From NCBI GenBank assembly GCA_026874595.1, contig CM049314.1:54233812-54297811 (forward strand): DNA of 64,000 bases, written 5' to 3'. Each line of letters begins with the position of its first letter. Within the stretch, counting starts at the first letter, position 1. The position numbers and the translations under genes were made by a program. This DNA comes from Sipunculus nudus. Taxonomy: Eukaryota > Annelida > Sipuncula > Golfingiida > Sipunculidae. Positions 1 to 11,676 of this stretch are shown one piece after another. A model generated the notes under the pieces. It made no database searches. It was not told where the DNA came from and saw only the letters and a list, made by a program, of their open reading frames with translations.

Positions 1-332
1 TAAGGCTGCCATCTGCCGGTGATATACAAAACTAATGCACGGCTTGAGATCAAGCAAGCGCATTCCAAATCCAATTAAATTTTCATACATCACATTTGCC
101 TATAGGAAATTTATTAATATAGATTATGCATGAACTGAGCCCATTCCCAAAACATTTTTGGCTTTCATTACTACCCGACAGAACAGAACAAAACAATTCT
201 GTACACATTATTAAGCTTAGCAGTGACGTCATCCACAGGACTACCCCTCCATCCCCCCCCCCCCCCAAGTGACAAACTATTACAAATCCAAACAAATGCG
301 AAGTATTACTGAAATTGAAACAGACTTTATTT

Positions 333-511
333 CAGGGGCGGTCCCAAGATTTATGAAAAGGAGTGGTCTAACCGGGAGGACTAACGACAAAACCTAGGAA
401 AAGGTCCCAGGTCTGAGAAAGGGGTCCAGGCCGCAAATATTGGTTTGAAACCCTTAAAATAATGTTTCGACGGCTGAAAAGGGGTGGGGGGATGCTCCGG
501 ATCCGCTTCTG
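333..511 (+). repeat. Dispersed GGATCC-ended repeat, copy 1
   Basis: This is a divergent copy of the element at 24916-25128 and 34715-34932. It starts CAGGGGCGGTCCCAAG and ends GGATCCGCTTCTG. The internal phrases GGAGGACTAA and AGGTCCCAGGTCTG are shared. The ends form a short inverted repeat around GCGGATCC, as in a foldback-type non-autonomous element. Confidence 0.75.
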
Positions 512-1087
512 TATTTTATTTCTCAATATGTTGCTATGTAACATTTACAGGTTTAATTATACTGCATGGTCTGTATTACACATTAGCTGTGTGTAAGGAT
601 AACGGGTCTGTATTGTTTATTTTTAGAATAAAACAGGGTTGGATGGCAGAATTTGTTTATCAAGTTCTCCTATACTTTTATTTGGTTTAATTAAATAAAG
701 TCCACAGCGAGTTAACTAGTTCTTGCTGCAAAATCATGTCATGTCAAACCAAGGTGAAGATATGGTAGTCCGAGACCACAAACCACCTCATCAAACGTTG
801 CTGTGATCTCAGGTAACCTTCAGAACTGCAGTTTTCCCGAAAGAAATATTGTTATTTTCATTTTCAGCAGAAACTTACTTACTTTGAACTCTTTCAAATT
901 AAATAAAATGAGAGAGTTTCGATAAAATTTCGTTTTGCTATAATATATTTTAACTGTTTAGAAAACCAGTCTTTTATTTTCATATTGTCAACTGTTCATT
1001 TTATTTTTTTATAAAAGAACGATAACAATAGTGGAATGTGTAGGAAAAGGCTTAAAACAAGACTTTTCTACAAAGGTGAAACAATTA

Positions 1088-1426
1088 GGCCAAAATAAAA
1101 AAAAAAGGTATGGTTCTCAGGCACTTTTTTCCAGAAATCAATGCGGGCGGGCGTTTTTTTAATTTTCATTTTTTTGGTATGTTTTGATACAAAAGTCAAA
1201 TTATAAGGGAAAAGCATGATAATAACATATTTATTTGGCTAAATAAGTAAAAGCACCACATTATAAAGGAAATTGTATGATTTTATCTTCTTGAAAGAAA
1301 TGTCCGAGCGGCTGAAGCTCAAAATTGATATGTTTCTATTGAAAATCAAAATAAAAATTTTTGATGCGGGGGTTTAAAATTGATGCGGGCGGTACCTGAG
1401 AACCATACCTTTAATTTTTTTTGGCC
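1088..1426. mobile_element. MITE with GGCC-start TIRs, TTA target duplication (copy 1)
   Basis: Inverted ends GGCCAAAAT...GGTATGGTTCTCAGG and its complement (ending ...TTTGGCC) bound 339 bp. TTA flanks both sides (1085-1087 and 1427-1429). No coding capacity is seen. TIR and 3-bp TWA duplications fit a PIF/Harbinger-type non-autonomous element. Confidence 0.8.
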
Positions 1427-1779
1427 TTATCATCCTAAAATAGTAGTACTTACGTCGATGCTCGCCCTTGCGGATGTAAGCGTTTGTTGTTAGACATTCC
1501 TGTACTAAAGTAGTGATATCCCTAACATTTCAGAGGATAAAGCTTCCTTGATGATGAAATATGTTCAAAAATATGTAAATTACCCATCTAGACCCGGAAC
1601 AACACAAAAAATTTTATGTCTCAAGGGCTTGAACAATTTCATAAAATGCATTCTTGGTTCAGCGGGTTTAAATTTCGCGATATTCGCGAGCGGAGCAATA
1701 TGCATGGCGATAAAAAAAACGTTCGTGAGTATGACTACACAGCTAGGTGTTCACTGATCAGTTTTTTACATGACAGTAT

Positions 1780-1835
1780 AAATAATAATAACAATATAAT
1801 AATAATATAGATCAAGACAAGCGAGTGATATTATA

Positions 1836-1899
<64 letters not shown>

Positions 1900-1975
1900 G
1901 CAGTAATAATATAATAATAATATAGATCAAGACAAGCGAGTAATATTATAAATAACAATATTAATATTAATAATA
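1780..1975. repeat. (TAA)n microsatellite with duplicated flank
   Basis: A run of about 20 (TAA) units (about 1836-1898) is bracketed by two near-identical copies of a 50-bp phrase containing ATAGATCAAGACAAGCGAG (about 1808 and 1922). Local duplication probably accompanied repeat expansion. Confidence 0.9.
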
Positions 1976-2234
1976 ATAATTATAATTTAGGTTTTTGTAT
2001 GTAGAACATTATATCTTTTATATTATATATCGATAATGAACACGTTTGTCTACTAGTTCGGGGTTCCTTTGGGCCCTAGTCAAATTGATCAGATTTAATA
2101 ACTCGTATATTAAATGATAAAATAATGAGTATTTAGGTTGAGGTTAATCCATGAAAACATCGTAAATATTCAACCCTCGCCAAACAGTAACAATTTTAAA
2201 TCGTGAAAGTTTAACCCCGCGAATATGAAGGAAA

Positions 2235-2237
<3 letters not shown>

Positions 2238-2310
<73 letters not shown>
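2238..2310. repeat. (TA)n microsatellite
   Basis: About 36 uninterrupted TA units. Confidence 0.95.
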
Positions 2311-2312
<2 letters not shown>

Positions 2313-2811
2313 TTTAGCTACACCGCAGACGCATGAACTGAGATGTTTTATCCTGGTTCGCTCCTGTTATTATGGTTTTCACACCTGACTGCTCACCATA
2401 ACACAACGCAAGAGTTCAAGTGTCTGGCACATAATGTATAGGAATGACTGTGCAAGTGCAGTAACCTATAAAGTATTGTGTATCAGATTTACGTCAGCAC
2501 TTGAGCCTGCTTTTCAGAGGAAATAACGGAGGAAATTCTGTCAGTTTGATATGATATAATGCATTCTTGCTATTAGTTCTGTTTAGTATATCCACTTCTG
2601 ACATTTATGTCACCATTCTATTCATATCACTAACAGATAATTATGACATTATGAAATCACACGAGAAACTAATACATGTACATTCTACATTTACGCTTAA
2701 GTTAAAGCATTTAAACATAGATTGGACTTAAATAAAGGGGACATTATGAACTACAAATAGGATTAAAGGCTGTTTTAACACACTACATAACACACTACAC
2801 AATAATAAATA

Positions 2812-2814
<3 letters not shown>

Positions 2815-2862
<48 letters not shown>
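2815..2862. repeat. (TA)n microsatellite
   Basis: About 24 TA units. Open frames crossing it are artefacts. Confidence 0.95.
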
Positions 2863-2869
<7 letters not shown>

Positions 2870-3027
2870 GCATTATATGATATATTTATACATATTTTAT
2901 GTATACTCAAAAATCATTATAAAAAATAAGTAAAATAAAGCTGTCTGGTTTTATCTGAGACTGGAAAACATATTTAATTGTCTCATCCATTCAGCTTGGA
3001 GTTAAAATAAAGAGGATATAAAGAGAG

Positions 3028-3205
3028 TTTAGGGCCTGGACAGCTGATTGGTGGAACGCTCTGCCCTCTCCGCTGGCGACCCGGTTTCGATTCCCGACGT
3101 GGCCTTGCAATTGGGTTGTAGTGGCCCGTCCAAGTTCGGATGTTTTTTCCAGGTCCTCCTGTTTCCTCCATCCGGTTATACTACCGCGCGCCGTCATTCT
3201 AACCA
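3028..3205 (+). mobile_element. tRNA-derived SINE, copy 1
   Basis: The head has an A-box-like CAGCTGATTGGTGG and a B-box-like GGTTTCGATTCC. It is followed by GTAGTGGCCCGTCC and a GTTTTTTCC...CCTGTTTCCTCC tail module. Related bodies recur at 41575-41668 (+) and 46680-46835 (-). The TTTCTCC...GTTTCCTCC core resembles the conserved Nin-DC SINE domain of metazoans. That name is from memory. Confidence 0.7.
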
Positions 3206-3439
3206 TGGACAGTGCCTCGTATTTGTTATTATAATTAGTTTACAATCCATGTAAAATAAACTAGACGTGGTCGGACAATGGTCCTCAGAGGGCCCCGCAT
3301 TTCCACTTGTGGTAGCTAGTTTACATATGAATAAAAAGTTTAGTTTATAGTTTCAAAATCTGACAAACAGAAACGGGTTTTTATCAATATGCATGAGGGG
3401 GAAAATGCTACTGGTACAAATCATATTTTAGAAGAAATG

Positions 3440-3965
3440 TCTGAAATAATGTCTGCAATACAAAAGTTCCGATTGTGGTCTGGCCGCCATGTTGGACTTT
3501 TAGCAGGTGTGTTATTTGACGGAGAGGGAGCCCTCATAGGTATCAATCATCCCTGTGAGCTTGAGAAAGATCAAGCATGTTGTTGTTGCGATATCGCGCG
3601 CGAAAGAAAATCTACAATTTTGCCGTGGTGGCCGTATTGGATTTCTGACAGGTCTGTAATTCGACAGGTCTGAAGCCCTCATAGATACCCGTCGTCCCTG
3701 TGGATTTGTGAAAGAAGAAGCATGTTTTTTTGGTGAGATGGAAAACACCGATTGTGCTGAGGCGGCAATATTGGAATTCCGACAGTTTTGTAATTCGAAA
3801 GGTTTGAAGCCCACATAAATACCAGTAACCTTTGTGAATTTGAGAAAGCTCAAGCATGTTTTTGTTGAGATATCAGAAGAACGGAAAGACGGATTGACGA
3901 CACGACGAAAGTACGGAAGGACAGACGGACTGACACGGTGATCACTATAGGGCACCGCTGTCAAG
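3440..3965. repeat. Diverged tandem repeat (about 3 units of 130-150 bp) with GACGGAC tail
   Basis: The phrases TTGGAnTTnTnACAG, AGCCCTCATAGnTAnC, CCCTGTG and AAGCATGTTnTTGTTG recur at about 3490-3590, 3640-3730 and 3770-3870. A run of GACGGA words ends in GTGATCACTATAGGGC. An antisense 150-residue frame is created by the repetition and shows no conserved domain. Confidence 0.65.
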
Positions 3966-4552
3966 CGGGGCCCTTATATGTTTATACATGTATTAAGACA
4001 TAAAGACGCGTAAACGGCTAGATAAACGGCTTGTCAGGGGGGAATACAGAATGTCATAAGGGTGGAGGCTCAAAACCCTGGGCACAATACTTTCGCATGC
4101 TTTAATATGTATGGGGAGGAACGGCATGAGCCGCATGAGCATGATATTTCAAGTCACATTACACTTTACACATGGATGGAGCACGAATCAACATTGACAT
4201 TCGTGATTCGTGTATTTGAACATACCCGGAACACTATCATAGCCCCCGGGGCCTTGAGCTTTATATTACGGAATGTTGTTATAATCTTAAATTGACTGTA
4301 CAGCTAGCTACGCATGTGCAGGGATGCTCTCCACTCTGTACGATCAGTGTCTTCAGGATTTTATTCAAAGGAGGAACTAGTGACCCACATCTGTTAGAGC
4401 GACTGTTGTTAACAGTGCTGGTATTACTTTAACTGTGGTCTACTAGCTATCGGAACCTACGGGCGTGGTACAGTTATCAGTTTTATCATATTACAAGGAG
4501 ACCCAGCGTGCTTTCTTTTTAGTCTACATGAGTTATATTCGGTGTATGCGTT

Positions 4553-5354
4553 ATGTATTTTGTTAATAACATCCGTATAGGCACGGGACACGGTTGTGTT
4601 TTAAAATTTGTTATTATAATTTTCTGCTTTAACCTGCAAATTAGTGGGTCGTCTATAACTGTAAATGGCATCGAGTCAAATAGCACGGAGAGCTCACAGG
4701 AAGACCCGGGGCCCGTTACCGCCATCACAGAAACCACCACTCATTCTCTGAACAAGTCTGTTCATACGGACCTGTCAAAAAAGGCCATTTTAACCGGGGC
4801 CATTGATCTAGTCATTCTCCTGGACATTTCTCAGAGCTTGGACGGAACATATAACACGACACTCAAAGAATGGTTGAAGACCTTTTTTAAACGATACGTC
4901 GTCATGCGGGAAAGTGACACCAGGGTCAGCCTCATAACATTCTATGAGAAAACAAATATCATATTCGAGGGAACAAAATCAAACATAGATGTATGCTCCA
5001 TCGTAAGACGATTAGACAACCTGCAGAAACCAGACCACAATAACGGATTTGGACTGAGGGGAGCTTTAGAAGAGGCAGAAGTTGTTTTCAAAAGGAGTGT
5101 CAGAAGAACTGAGGCAGAAAAGATTTTATTCTTCATTTCTGATGGAGATAAATTTGATGAAGTCGGCCCAGACCACTTGCAAAGGACAGTGACTTTTTCT
5201 CGTGAATTAAAAACCAAAAATATATCTATTTTTGGAATAGGTCAAAAGGGTTTCACGCTGAATGAAACAGCCATCAAGTTGTTCGTCAGTGAACCGGAGG
5301 ATGAATTTTACTCCGTACCAGGAGCGATCGGTGACATCCTTGAGATTATTCCGG
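4553..5354 (+). CDS. Gene A coding exon 1: signal peptide and VWA domain
   Basis: This exon encodes residues 1-267 plus the first base of codon 268. The start ATG at 4553 is followed by a hydrophobic stretch (VLKFVIIIFCF) typical of a signal peptide. A Ser/Thr-rich spacer with several N-glycosylation sequons follows. The VWA core begins at IDLVILLDISQS, which carries an intact DxSxS MIDAS motif. Later VWA landmarks are VSLITF, ALEEAE, ILFFISDGD and ISIFGIG. The Thr usually found before the ALEEA-type helix is not evident (GLRGALEEAE), so metal coordination may be altered. The donor GTAAGT is at 5355. Unspliced translation would stop 12 codons later. The whole VWA sits in one exon, as in gene B. 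Confidence 0.85.
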
Positions 5355-5543
5355 GTAAGTGTTATGTTAACAATGAAAATCACGGTTACTGAATAATTAC
5401 TGAATAAGTAAAAAACGCATGCGTGAATGTCCTGTTTCAGCAGAGGCGTGTAATTATTTACTCGATTGTAGAGGAAAGATCCTTGTACTAGAAAATCAAA
5501 AAAGAAAAGAAAAAATATTCTGTTGAGGCAAATGATTGGATAC

Positions 5544-5568
5544 ATATCTCTATATCTATATCTATATA

Positions 5569-5629
<61 letters not shown>
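5544..5629. repeat. Compound (CT)n(TA)n microsatellite
   Basis: TATCTATC then about 11 CT units followed by about 16 TA units. The same compound structure recurs at 6783-6887 and, as TA then GA, at 41845-41924. Confidence 0.95.
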
Positions 5630-5632
<3 letters not shown>

Positions 5633-6782
5633 CCAATGATGTGACTGAAAATTGGACAAGGTAAAGGAAATTGTATTTGTAAAATTCTGTTGAAAACCCT
5701 CACTCACACCTTTGCTGGAAGTCGTTTCTCAATACAAAACTCTTTTAGTATAAGGTCTTTTAAAAAAGGACTGTCACACGGCCAGGACTACCTGTCTCTG
5801 CTGTCATATCCCATAATTAAAATTTTGTCACAATCCAAGAAAAAAATTGATATTGCACAAACGCATGCAATCTAAATGTTGTCCATTTCATCAGATCCTT
5901 ATCATTTACGTGAATGCGATTTATCTTAAAACCATTGTAATCAATTATATTTTAATGGCCTATATCTACCCTTTTCATTACACCTAGACCATTGTCATTG
6001 GTATAATATGCCTCAGTGTTTTCCAGGAAATTATTTCTTATTAGTAAGACGTGGGTTCCATTCAAAATATAGGCTAATTTGAATATTTGGCCAGCTTTAA
6101 CCCTTGACCCTCGTCTGCTAATAGGACTTCATATCCCGGTGATTATGAAGACACTAGCAAAATATGGCCTGTTGCTCCTGAAATTTGAATATTCATGTAC
6201 ATTCATAACGATACTTGTGCATGACCTCTCGTGTGACTTAGTGCATGAGTTGTATCAGCTAAGAAGGAAGATTGGAAAGTTGTTTCAAGCCTTATGTAAA
6301 GATAATTTTAGCATTAAGTAGGTTGATGGGCAGTCAAAGTAAGGGAACCATGTTTAAAAATGGCGAAGGTTGGTATAGGTGAGATAGGTGAGGGGGGATG
6401 GGCCCTGCGAAGCTTGTAATATCGCTCACATATACAGTGAATACATTGTGTCAAGTGCATGTTGTTGGACACTAATACAAATATGGATATATAAGTATAT
6501 GCTTCTGTATTTCAGCGAAAACCCCTGTAGAATCAATTAGGTATTGAGTCATGATTCAAGTTTAGATTCAGTCATGAACCTTTTCAGTATACAGGTACTA
6601 TGTAAATATTGCAAATCTGAATCACAGACATGAGCAATAGAGTGAAAAAACAAGGTATGTTAAGCTGGTTCATATTACAGTCCGCCAACCTGTTCTAACT
6701 TGTCCTTAAGAAGTAGTTTACATTGTTAGTCATCTAAAGTGTACATGTCCTAAAAAAAAACCCCGAGCGTAACATTGAATAT

Positions 6783-6795
6783 ATCTCTCTCACTC

Positions 6796-6888
<93 letters not shown>

Positions 6889-6961
6889 TATATATTACAT
6901 TCAGTGTAATTTAAAGTGATATTAGTACTTAAATGTAATAGGCATACTTTACTAAAAATAC

Positions 6962-7006
<45 letters not shown>
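6783..7006. repeat. Compound (CT)n(TA)n and second (TA)n microsatellites
   Basis: (CT)n(TA)n occupies 6783-6887 and (TA)n 6964-7006, with about 75 bp of unique sequence between. The second run directly abuts the TIR element at 7007. Confidence 0.92.
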
Positions 7007-7009
<3 letters not shown>

Positions 7010-8092
7010 TCAAGCCCACTTTGTGTCGGTTAATAGAAAATCCCGTTTATTGTCACATAAATTGGAAATCCGAAACCATTTCCTATCTATACAATGGTAA
7101 ATCTGACCGTTTAATATCATGGAATATTGTCATAATCCCGGTTATTGTCATGCTTGGAACCCTTGGCAGTGATACCAGTTCGCAGTTAATATCACATCAA
7201 TTGCCGACACGAAGATCAATGAGGCCAAGAGCCTGTAATCGGTCAGGCGTATCAAACTATTTCATCTCCCTCCTGCGCGCCAGGCAAGTGCAGTGATGCA
7301 TGCGGGTCACTCATCGGCACTTAGCTAATTAATGTCTTAAGAAACCACGTTAATCCAGATCATTGCGTGTCTTCGTGCGTTAACAAGGGCGATGTTTCCG
7401 ATCACATGCCATACATAATGAACTCCTGACCTCCGCAAGGCCTCAGTTTACGCCTTGGGGACGTTTCGCCGAGATGATATGAAGCAAGAGCTGTTATCGG
7501 TGTTTACGGCTGGAAATCCCCTTTAAGGTTCCACGAAAAGCAGCACTGGAAGCGATTTCCAATCAAAAACCTCAATCGCCGTGAAACTTGACAATAGTTT
7601 GACGATGCCCGGTGCCCGAATATCCAGTCCTATTATAAAGAAGACCATGAAAGTTTCGGGAATAAATAAAACATCCGGAAAATACGATGCAAGAGTCGGG
7701 AAAGTGCGAGAATTATCTAGTAAAATAGTTTGCATACGCATAACGTTATAACTGTGCCGCATATTTCCAGACAATTGACCTCGCGACCCAGGCGCTACGT
7801 ATCTTTCTGTATTCAAATCGGATTTTGGTCAGTTATTGTTACATGCGACACAAAAATTACAGGTTATAAATTGTCAGGTGCGCATAAACGTAATTTGATA
7901 TGCCGTTATGCAATAAAGACATTAATTAACGTTTCTGTTTCCTTTTAAGTGACGATTTATTTAATATCATTTGAGACATAACGCTTATTCTATGAATAAA
8001 AATGATATCGATGTTGAAGCCCGCATAATATCACATCCCGGTTATTATCATAATATAAGCATATACCACCGACATGACAATAAGCGGGCTTG
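7007..8092. mobile_element. 1.1-kb TIR element, pogo/Tigger-like ends, non-autonomous
   Basis: The left end CAGTCAAGCCCACTTTGTG and the right end (reverse complement CAAGCCCGCTTATTGTC) form imperfect inverted repeats flanked by TA. The phrase TCCCGGTTATTnTCAT also recurs near both ends. CAGTC-start TIRs with TA duplication are typical of pogo/Tigger transposons. No transposase is readable. A 97-residue antisense frame at 7523-7816 has no recognised domain. Inserted in intron 1 of gene A beside a (TA)n tract. Confidence 0.65.
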
Positions 8093-8309
8093 TATATACT
8101 AGTAGTATATAAGTGCTGAGCGAATCTAACAGTGCTCTATTAGCCTGATGCTAAGAGCTGATACACAGAATTTATCAAGAAAATGTTCAGATACACATTA
8201 ACATGTGTTTTCATGCTGTCGCAATCTTCATATGTGAAATATTGTTAAGGAATGGTTGGTGACATTATGTAATTACGTGCCGAAGCACTCAGCCATGGTC
8301 AGGTGGGAG

Positions 8310-8349
<40 letters not shown>

Positions 8350-8353
8350 TATA

Positions 8354-8402
8354 CACTTCTCTAGCGAGACAGTTCGGTCCGCTTTTATGTCACCCCGTAA
8401 CA
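8354..8402 (-). mobile_element. Truncated 3' LTR of a short-LTR element
   Basis: On the minus strand it starts TGTTACGGGGTGACAT at 8402, matching the start of the 156-bp LTR at 11677. It stops after 49 bp near a (TA)n tract (8312-8347). Confidence 0.7.
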
Positions 8403-8415
8403 CACCCCCTCTTAA
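8403..8415 (-). other. Polypurine tract-like site
   Basis: On the minus strand AAGAGGGGGTG immediately precedes the TGTTAC LTR start, the expected place for a plus-strand priming tract. Confidence 0.55.
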
Positions 8416-8522
8416 GAGCGTTCTGCTATCAGAACAAGACTAATTAATCCCAGGAGTCACACTTGGGTGAGCTTAATCCCTGGGCCACAAAGTATGCCGT
8501 TTAGTTTGACGAGCCCCTATTT

Positions 8523-8632
8523 TGTTACGAGGACAGGGGAAAATACTTGGCCGATCCGGGATTCGATCCCTTAACGGTAGCGCACAAGTCCGGCGTACCA
8601 ACCGCTTCGCTAGCAAAGCAAGCTTCTACTGA
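8523..8632 (-). mobile_element. Partial short LTR with Pol III-like boxes
   Basis: Minus-strand sequence from 8632 reads GAAGCTTGCTTTGCTAGCG and ends CCTCGTAACA at 8523. It contains TAGCGAAGCGG (A-box consensus) and GGATCGAATCC (near B-box). It is followed at 8520-8508 by ATAGGGGCTCGTC, a decayed tRNA-Pro-type primer site. Confidence 0.7.
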
Positions 8633-9278
8633 AAGCTATGTATAAATTTCTCTGGCCTTTGTAACAGCATAGTCCAATTTTCCTTAGGCCACTTTAAATG
8701 TTCAGCTACCTTCTCAAAGTGTAAGAAATATTTATCTACCTCTTTTTCTTGAAAAGGTGGGACAAGTCTTTGTTTAGTAACATCAACACTGTGAGTTGAG
8801 GCAGCACTTAGACTTTGTTCTAGTTTAAGTCTTTCTAACTCCAGTTGTTTTAACTAAACTTCCCTCTCTTCTCTCTGTTTTTCTAATTCTAACTGTTTTA
8901 ACCTTTCATGTTCTTCCTTCTCTAACTGTTTTAATGCTAGCTCGTGTTACATTTCCAACTTTTTAAATTCTAATTGCATAGCAAGGCTGTCATTTTTAGA
9001 TGTTTCATCCTCACTCTCTTCAATTAAACCTTTGCTAACTAGATCTTGCATGATTTTAGCAATGACATCAGGCTTTCTCAAAGCTTTTTTGCACACTTAG
9101 CCTCCCAAACGCAACAACTGTTCCTTTGTCAACTGTTCAAGTTTATTAGGGTCGGGATCGTCAACAAATGTCTCATGTTTGAAATCGGCCTTGTTAAGAT
9201 GTTAAAACAATAACAAAAAAACACTGAGATAAATCCTGTAAAAGATCAAGGCCTGATAAATTTTCAAAACTATTAAGC
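8633..9278 (-). pseudogene. Decayed gag region of a Ty3/gypsy element (short-LTR copy)
   Basis: The minus strand is closely similar to the gag leader at about 15060-15740 of the element in intron 2, including the PVPPF-type segment near its inner end. Frameshifts and stops (for example after LRLGG) break it. It joins mid-LTR sequence at 8632, so the downstream gag-pol is deleted. Encodes part of a capsid precursor in its ancestral form. Confidence 0.75.
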
Positions 9279-9296
9279 ATCCCGGACGAGCCCCCA
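9279..9296 (-). other. Primer-binding site, perfect tRNA-Pro type
   Basis: On the minus strand TGGGGGCTCGTCCGGGAT lies 3 bases after the LTR end. This 18-mer is the classic tRNA-Pro complementary primer site. It shows that the adjacent 140-bp block is an LTR, not a free SINE. Confidence 0.8.
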
Positions 9297-9299
9297 TTT

Positions 9300-9438
9300 T
9301 GTTACGAAGACAAATTTCTAAGGGGAAAATTCAGGGCCGATCCGGGATTCGAACCCATATCGGTGCGCCAAGTCCGGGGTACCAACCGCTTCGCTAGAAA
9401 AGCAAGCTTCTCTAGCGAGACAGTTCGGTCCGCTTTTA
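9300..9438 (-). mobile_element. 5' LTR (short type) with Pol III-like boxes, start lost
   Basis: The minus strand runs from AAGCGGACCGAACTG to TTCGTAACA. It carries TAGCGAAGCGG and GGTTCGAATCC about 30 bases apart, perfect matches to the tRNA A-box and B-box consensus. The first about 15 bases of the LTR are missing relative to 11677-11832. Confidence 0.75.
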
Positions 9439-9809
9439 CACACAGGGTTTGAGTAATGAAAGACAGTTAATGTATATTGTTAAACTATAAAACGCAATAA
9501 TAACAGTAACTGATAAATTCTGATAAATTCTGGATCTGTTATATAACAATTGGTGTTATTTAATGCAATCAAATAAACCTATTATTATGGGAGTCCTTTT
9601 TACATTTTCTGTAACCATCTCGATGTAATACATTTTTTATGATAAAACCAGGGAAAAGAAATACAAAAAAAAAATGAATATAGATTTCGGAGTGTTCGTA
9701 TTGGAAAAGGAAGCCCAGACCGCAGTAGTATATACACAACACATATCTAATACAATAACCATGCCTTAAATTACAAGATTTTATGTAAGGGACGTGGGTC
9801 ATCTACCGG

Positions 9810-9960
9810 CCATACACGAGGCGACATGTCACGCGACAAGTCGCATAACACGCTTGTTCCGCGACAAGTCGCACCGTGTATGGGGGTTAGTCGCACGTTT
9901 TCATGGGTTGCGCGACATGTCGCAGAAGACGGAACTTGTCGCGCGACATCAGGCCTAGTG
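9810..9960. repeat. Palindrome-rich CGACATGTCG block
   Basis: CCATACACG...CGTGTATGG forms an inverted repeat over 9810-9883. GCGACATGTC and GCGACAAGTCGC words recur through 9960 and again at about 10290-10350. It is probably a foldback or TIR-element remnant. The surrounding 9440-10428 holds no recognised gene. Confidence 0.6.
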
Positions 9961-10428
9961 TCTGGGAAAAGCAAAAGAATATATAACGATTGATCATGTT
10001 GTCCTGTGATAATGTGACCGTCCATGGTTTCACCGGGTCTGATTAGGGTGCTATGTGTTTGTGCGGTCAACAGGAAACTCAGAAGAAGCTGTGTAGCTAT
10101 CCCAGAATACCTATACCTATTTTTCTTATATATCTATATTAATAAAGAGAAACAAGACGGAATATGTCCTAAGCAGAATACATATTTCATCATACGCACA
10201 TATATTGATTAATACAATGTGAACATATCAAATAATGGTTGAATCCTGGAAATTATGTTTGATAAATGTAGTTTTAATCATAGTTTTGCAGGACATGTTG
10301 CAGAACATGTCGCTGCGTGTATGGACTGTTCATGTTGAGCGACATGTCGAAGAACATTCGTGCGTTACACAATGAGTGTATTTGATTCACATCGTGTAGA
10401 CCACGTGACGGTTTTTCTTTTTTTATAG

Positions 10429-10554
10429 ACTCCGGCACGGATGACGTCAGAGCCCTGGATGAGGCGTGTAATAACAGCTGTCCGGGGCGATGTCGGTGTG
10501 ACGTCAGCGAGCAGGAAGTAGAATGTGACGATGACGACATCACCAGAAAACCAG
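10429..10554 (+). CDS. Gene A coding exon 2: short acidic Cys-rich module
   Basis: This 126-bp phase 1-1 exon encodes 42 residues. The acceptor follows a pyrimidine-rich tract ending TTTATAG, and the donor is GTAATT at 10555. The peptide has five cysteines in the pattern EAC-NNSC-PGRCRC...EC followed by an acidic DDDD run. It resembles a reduced EGF-like or knottin-type spacer but is too short to assign to a family. The frame continues exactly from exon 1 and into exon 3. The evidence is splice-site quality, phase and the Cys pattern. It was not in any long open frame, so it is easy to miss. Confidence 0.75.
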
Positions 10555-11676
10555 GTAATTATGAGCTCAACTCAGCTCAGATGAGAGAAGATAAAATACG
10601 ATATGATTTTCTTCCATTTCAAGGAATGTATGGGCGACTCGCAGTTTACATGCGATATTGCATGTGAAATGATATCATAACGGTACATTTGTTATAAAAT
10701 AAATTTGTACACAGACAAATGACATAAGTAAATAATAATTAGTAATACATAAATAGAATAAAATAAAAAAAATAGCACAGTACGCAGGCATGTATTCTCA
10801 TCTGGCATAAAACTTGCAGCTCTAAGTGTAAAGACCTGAATTCCGAACGGATAATAACTAAGGAATAAGTTCTTCTTTTTTTCGTGGGGACCTATATTCA
10901 CCAAACTATCATTTAAAAAACTGCAATGGCCAACAAAAGGAGAATTAACCATATTTATATTCTTATCTGTGATTTGCTGATTGCTGCATTTGTTGTCTAT
11001 CGTTTTAAGATTACAATTTTAACAAAATTTGGATTACATTTTAATTTTTAAAAATTGAAATGTGTAAATCAGGGTCAAAATTAACACAAAGTCAGCTGTT
11101 TCCGATTTCCGATGATTGATGATTGGTTGAACATTATGCGCAGACGTTAATTTTCTTTGTCAACAATAATTGTTACTACCAACAAAATAAAGCTTTTGGT
11201 CACATTTTATATTCAGTATTTGTGATATGTAAATTAGGGCCGCCATTGATATAAATTGTTCTTGTTGTCTCTTATCTCAAGAACTATCCATGGTTACTGG
11301 TCCAACATTATGACTGAGATATAGACTGAGGTTTCCATGATCAAAGATAAATATTAGATCAAATAGTCAAGGGTCTGGAGTACATTGTTATTTTTAACAT
11401 GCAAATTTGTAATGCCAAATCTTTTTTCATGGATATTGCAAGTACATTTAATTTTTTAACTAGTTCAACTGGGTGAAGCAAACATGTAAACCCGCCAATA
11501 TGTAATATTTCTCTACAAGAAAGCTGGATAAAATATATATGTGTCGACCATTTTCATATCGCATGTCAGTTTAGAATCCTTTCATGCCCAGTCTGCTCCT
11601 TATACAAGTGATGTTACCATATTCTAAGTCAACAGTCATCATCTTAAGGCTAGTAAGTGAAAATAACTTTTTATTA
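10555..11676. other. Gene A intron 2, 5' part, nothing recognised
   Basis: AT-rich intron sequence. I see no exon, RNA gene or clear repeat here. The same holds for 11833-12737 apart from a short (TA)n near 12548. Confidence 0.5.

Larger units (their letters stand above)
1..4552. other. Upstream region of gene A, no gene recognised
   Basis: Apart from the repeats listed separately, I see no coding exon with domain support. The 250 bases before 4553 should hold the promoter or an untranslated exon acceptor (TTCTTTTTAG at about 4514-4523 is plausible). No convincing TATA box was found. Confidence 0.5.

Noticed and set aside
3512-3964. 150-residue antisense open frame
   Set aside because: It lies on a diverged tandem repeat with a GACGGA-rich tail. 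No domain, splice or codon evidence.
6916-7296. 126-residue open frame
   Set aside because: It starts in a (TA)n tract and runs into the pogo-like element. No domain pattern.
9300-9438. Functional tRNA gene on the minus strand
   Set aside because: A-box and B-box are present, but the acceptor and anticodon stems do not pair and the block is an LTR beside a primer-binding site.
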